Shown: positions 4,970-5,919 of the stretch, one piece after another | How the letters are laid out: each line of letters starts with the position of its first letter | Position numbering within the stretch: the first letter of the stretch is position 1 | Source of the DNA: Bacteroidota bacterium | GTDB taxonomy: Bacteria; Bacteroidota; Bacteroidia; Flavobacteriales; Schleiferiaceae | Length of the DNA stretch: 5,919 nucleotides | Reading direction: 5' to 3' | NCBI GenBank assembly: GCA_003023665.1 | Contig: PXYR01000104.1 | Coordinates: 1-5,919, forward strand | The notes under the pieces: model-generated | What the model was told of the DNA's origin: nothing | What the model saw: only the letters and a program-made list of their open reading frames with translations | The model's database searches: none | Translations under genes and position numbers: made by a program

Positions 4970-5919
4970 CTATTTGGATTTAAAAAGTTGCGCGACTTTG
5001 CTTGTCTTAATTCTTGGCTTTTGAAGTACTTTCTCCTCAAAATCTTCCACAGGTGTTTCACTAACGGTTGCCTCAAATCCAATGAGCTCTACAGTGATAT
5101 CTTTCGTTTGAGCATTGATTTGAAATTCTTCAATAATTTCATGTACATCAGGATGCATTCGTAACGTCTGTGAAGCGTCTAAAAGCACTTTTGAATTTGG
5201 AGGTATCGTATTCAAGGTTTGCTGAATACTAGCTTTATTCAGGAAACTAACCACTTCTGAAAACTCAATCCTTATAGGCTCTCCAGACTTATAGTTACGA
5301 ATATCAAACTTATAAGGCACCTTGAAATTGTCCCATAAAATGGACACAATGGCTACCACCAGCCCAAAGGCAATTCCCATCAATAAATCAGTTAATACGA
5401 TTCCTATCACAGTGACGGCAAATGGAATAAATTCACCTCTTCCTTTCTTCCACATACCGATTATCATGCTTGGTTTGGCAAGCTTATAACCTACGACTAA
5501 TAAAATGGCTGCTAGTGCTGCTAGCGGTATAAGGTTCAATACTGCTGGAATTGCAAAAGCTGAGATAAGGAGGAGGCCACCGTGTATGGTTGCTGAAGCC
5601 TTGGTTCTTCCGCCACTTTGAATATTCGCTGAAGACCGCACAATAACTTGCGTAATGGGAAGACCACCAATCAACCCACTAACCACATTTCCAGTTCCTT
5701 GCGCAAGTAATTCTCTGTTTGTAGGAGTTACTCTCTTGTAGGGATCTAATTTATCCGTAGCCTCAACACATAACAATGTTTCTAAAGAAGCAACAACTGC
5801 CATTGTAATACCAATTGTGTATATAGCGGGATTAAGAAAAGCACTGAAATCCGGTGTGGTAAATTGACCTAAGAAACCATTGAGACCTTCAGTTACTGGG
5901 ATGGACACAAGGTGATCTC
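4970..5919 (-). CDS. SulP (SLC26-like) inorganic anion transporter, N-terminus missing
   Basis: The last 315 codons are visible; the frame is open through the right edge (D-H-L precede the GTG at 5908), so that GTG is internal and the true start is outside the window. Visible parts are the second half of the SulP membrane domain, with the family signature ETLLCVEATDKLDPYKR and then QGTGNVVSGLIGGLPIT and VRSSANIQSGGRTK. Several hydrophobic helices follow (roughly 108-195, counted from the GTG), and a cytoplasmic STAS-like domain at about 205-285 with VLLDASQTLRMHPDVHEIIEEF. SulP proteins carry sulfate, bicarbonate or other anions across the inner membrane, often with sodium or protons; the substrate cannot be read from the sequence. 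No carbonic anhydrase gene, a frequent neighbour, is in view. It is the upstream gene of the OsmC pair. Confidence 0.93.
   Translation of the reverse strand, partial: DHLVSIPVTEGLNGFLGQFTTPDFSAFLNPAIYTIGITMAVVASLETLLCVEATDKLDPYKRVTPTNRELLAQGTGNVVSGLIGGLPITQVIVRSSANIQSGGRTKASATIHGGLLLISAFAIPAVLNLIPLAALAAILLVVGYKLAKPSMIIGMWKKGRGEFIPFAVTVIGIVLTDLLMGIAFGLVVAIVSILWDNFKVPYKFDIRNYKSGEPIRIEFSEVVSFLNKASIQQTLNTIPPNSKVLLDASQTLRMHPDVHEIIEEFQINAQTKDITVELIGFEATVSETPVEDFEEKVLQKPRIKTSKVAQLFKSK

Noticed and set aside
5906..5908. GTG as the start of the SulP protein
   Set aside because: The frame stays open to the window edge and the family has several membrane helices before this point.
1..5919. CRISPR arrays, tRNA or rRNA genes, insertion sequences
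   Set aside because: No repeat-spacer pattern, cloverleaf, rRNA-like segment, transposase or terminal inverted repeats were seen.

Overview
The window looks like chromosomal DNA of a marine-type Bacteroidota, most likely a flavobacterium-like lineage. The DNA is AT-rich and starts lack Shine-Dalgarno sequences. Several gaps carry the Bacteroidota -7 element TAnnTTTG. The proteins are typical of the phylum: a TonB-dependent receptor with an N-terminal carboxypeptidase-regulatory-like domain, a lipidated prohibitin-like protein, and a short lipoprotein with an acidic stretch after its cysteine. Taxonomy is inferred from these features only.

Layout from left to right. (1) The N-terminal 54 codons of a minus-strand protein resembling Wzz/tyrosine-kinase exopolysaccharide proteins run off the left edge (1-164). 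(2) A 234-base gap holds a candidate promoter, an 11-base imperfect inverted repeat, and a strong minus-strand intrinsic terminator. (3) A minus-strand Band 7/prohibitin-like lipoprotein gene (399-1172). (4) A divergent control region (1173-1300) contains a near-perfect palindrome, GCAACA-T-TGTTGC, lying just upstream of a perfect TAnnTTTG element. (5) A tightly coupled plus-strand operon: an unrecognised secreted lipoprotein (1301-1846), a ZnuD-like TonB-dependent receptor starting at TTG inside the lipoprotein gene (1839-4127), and a Fur/Zur-family metalloregulator starting 2 bases after the receptor stop (4130-4540). (6) Converging on it from the minus strand, a SulP-family anion transporter with a STAS-like C-terminus (cut at the right edge) followed 5 bases later by an OsmC-like protein with a GTG start.

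The central operon is the point of interest. A Fur-type repressor, an outer-membrane receptor with a Cys/His-rich N-terminal region, and a small acidic lipoprotein form one coupled unit behind one palindromic operator candidate. The simplest reading is a self-repressing metal-acquisition module, most probably for zinc: under metal starvation the regulator releases the operator, and lipoprotein, receptor and regulator are made together. Zinc is inferred; the sequence does not settle zinc against iron, nickel, manganese or copper. The lipoprotein is the least understood part and may be a dedicated partner of the receptor.
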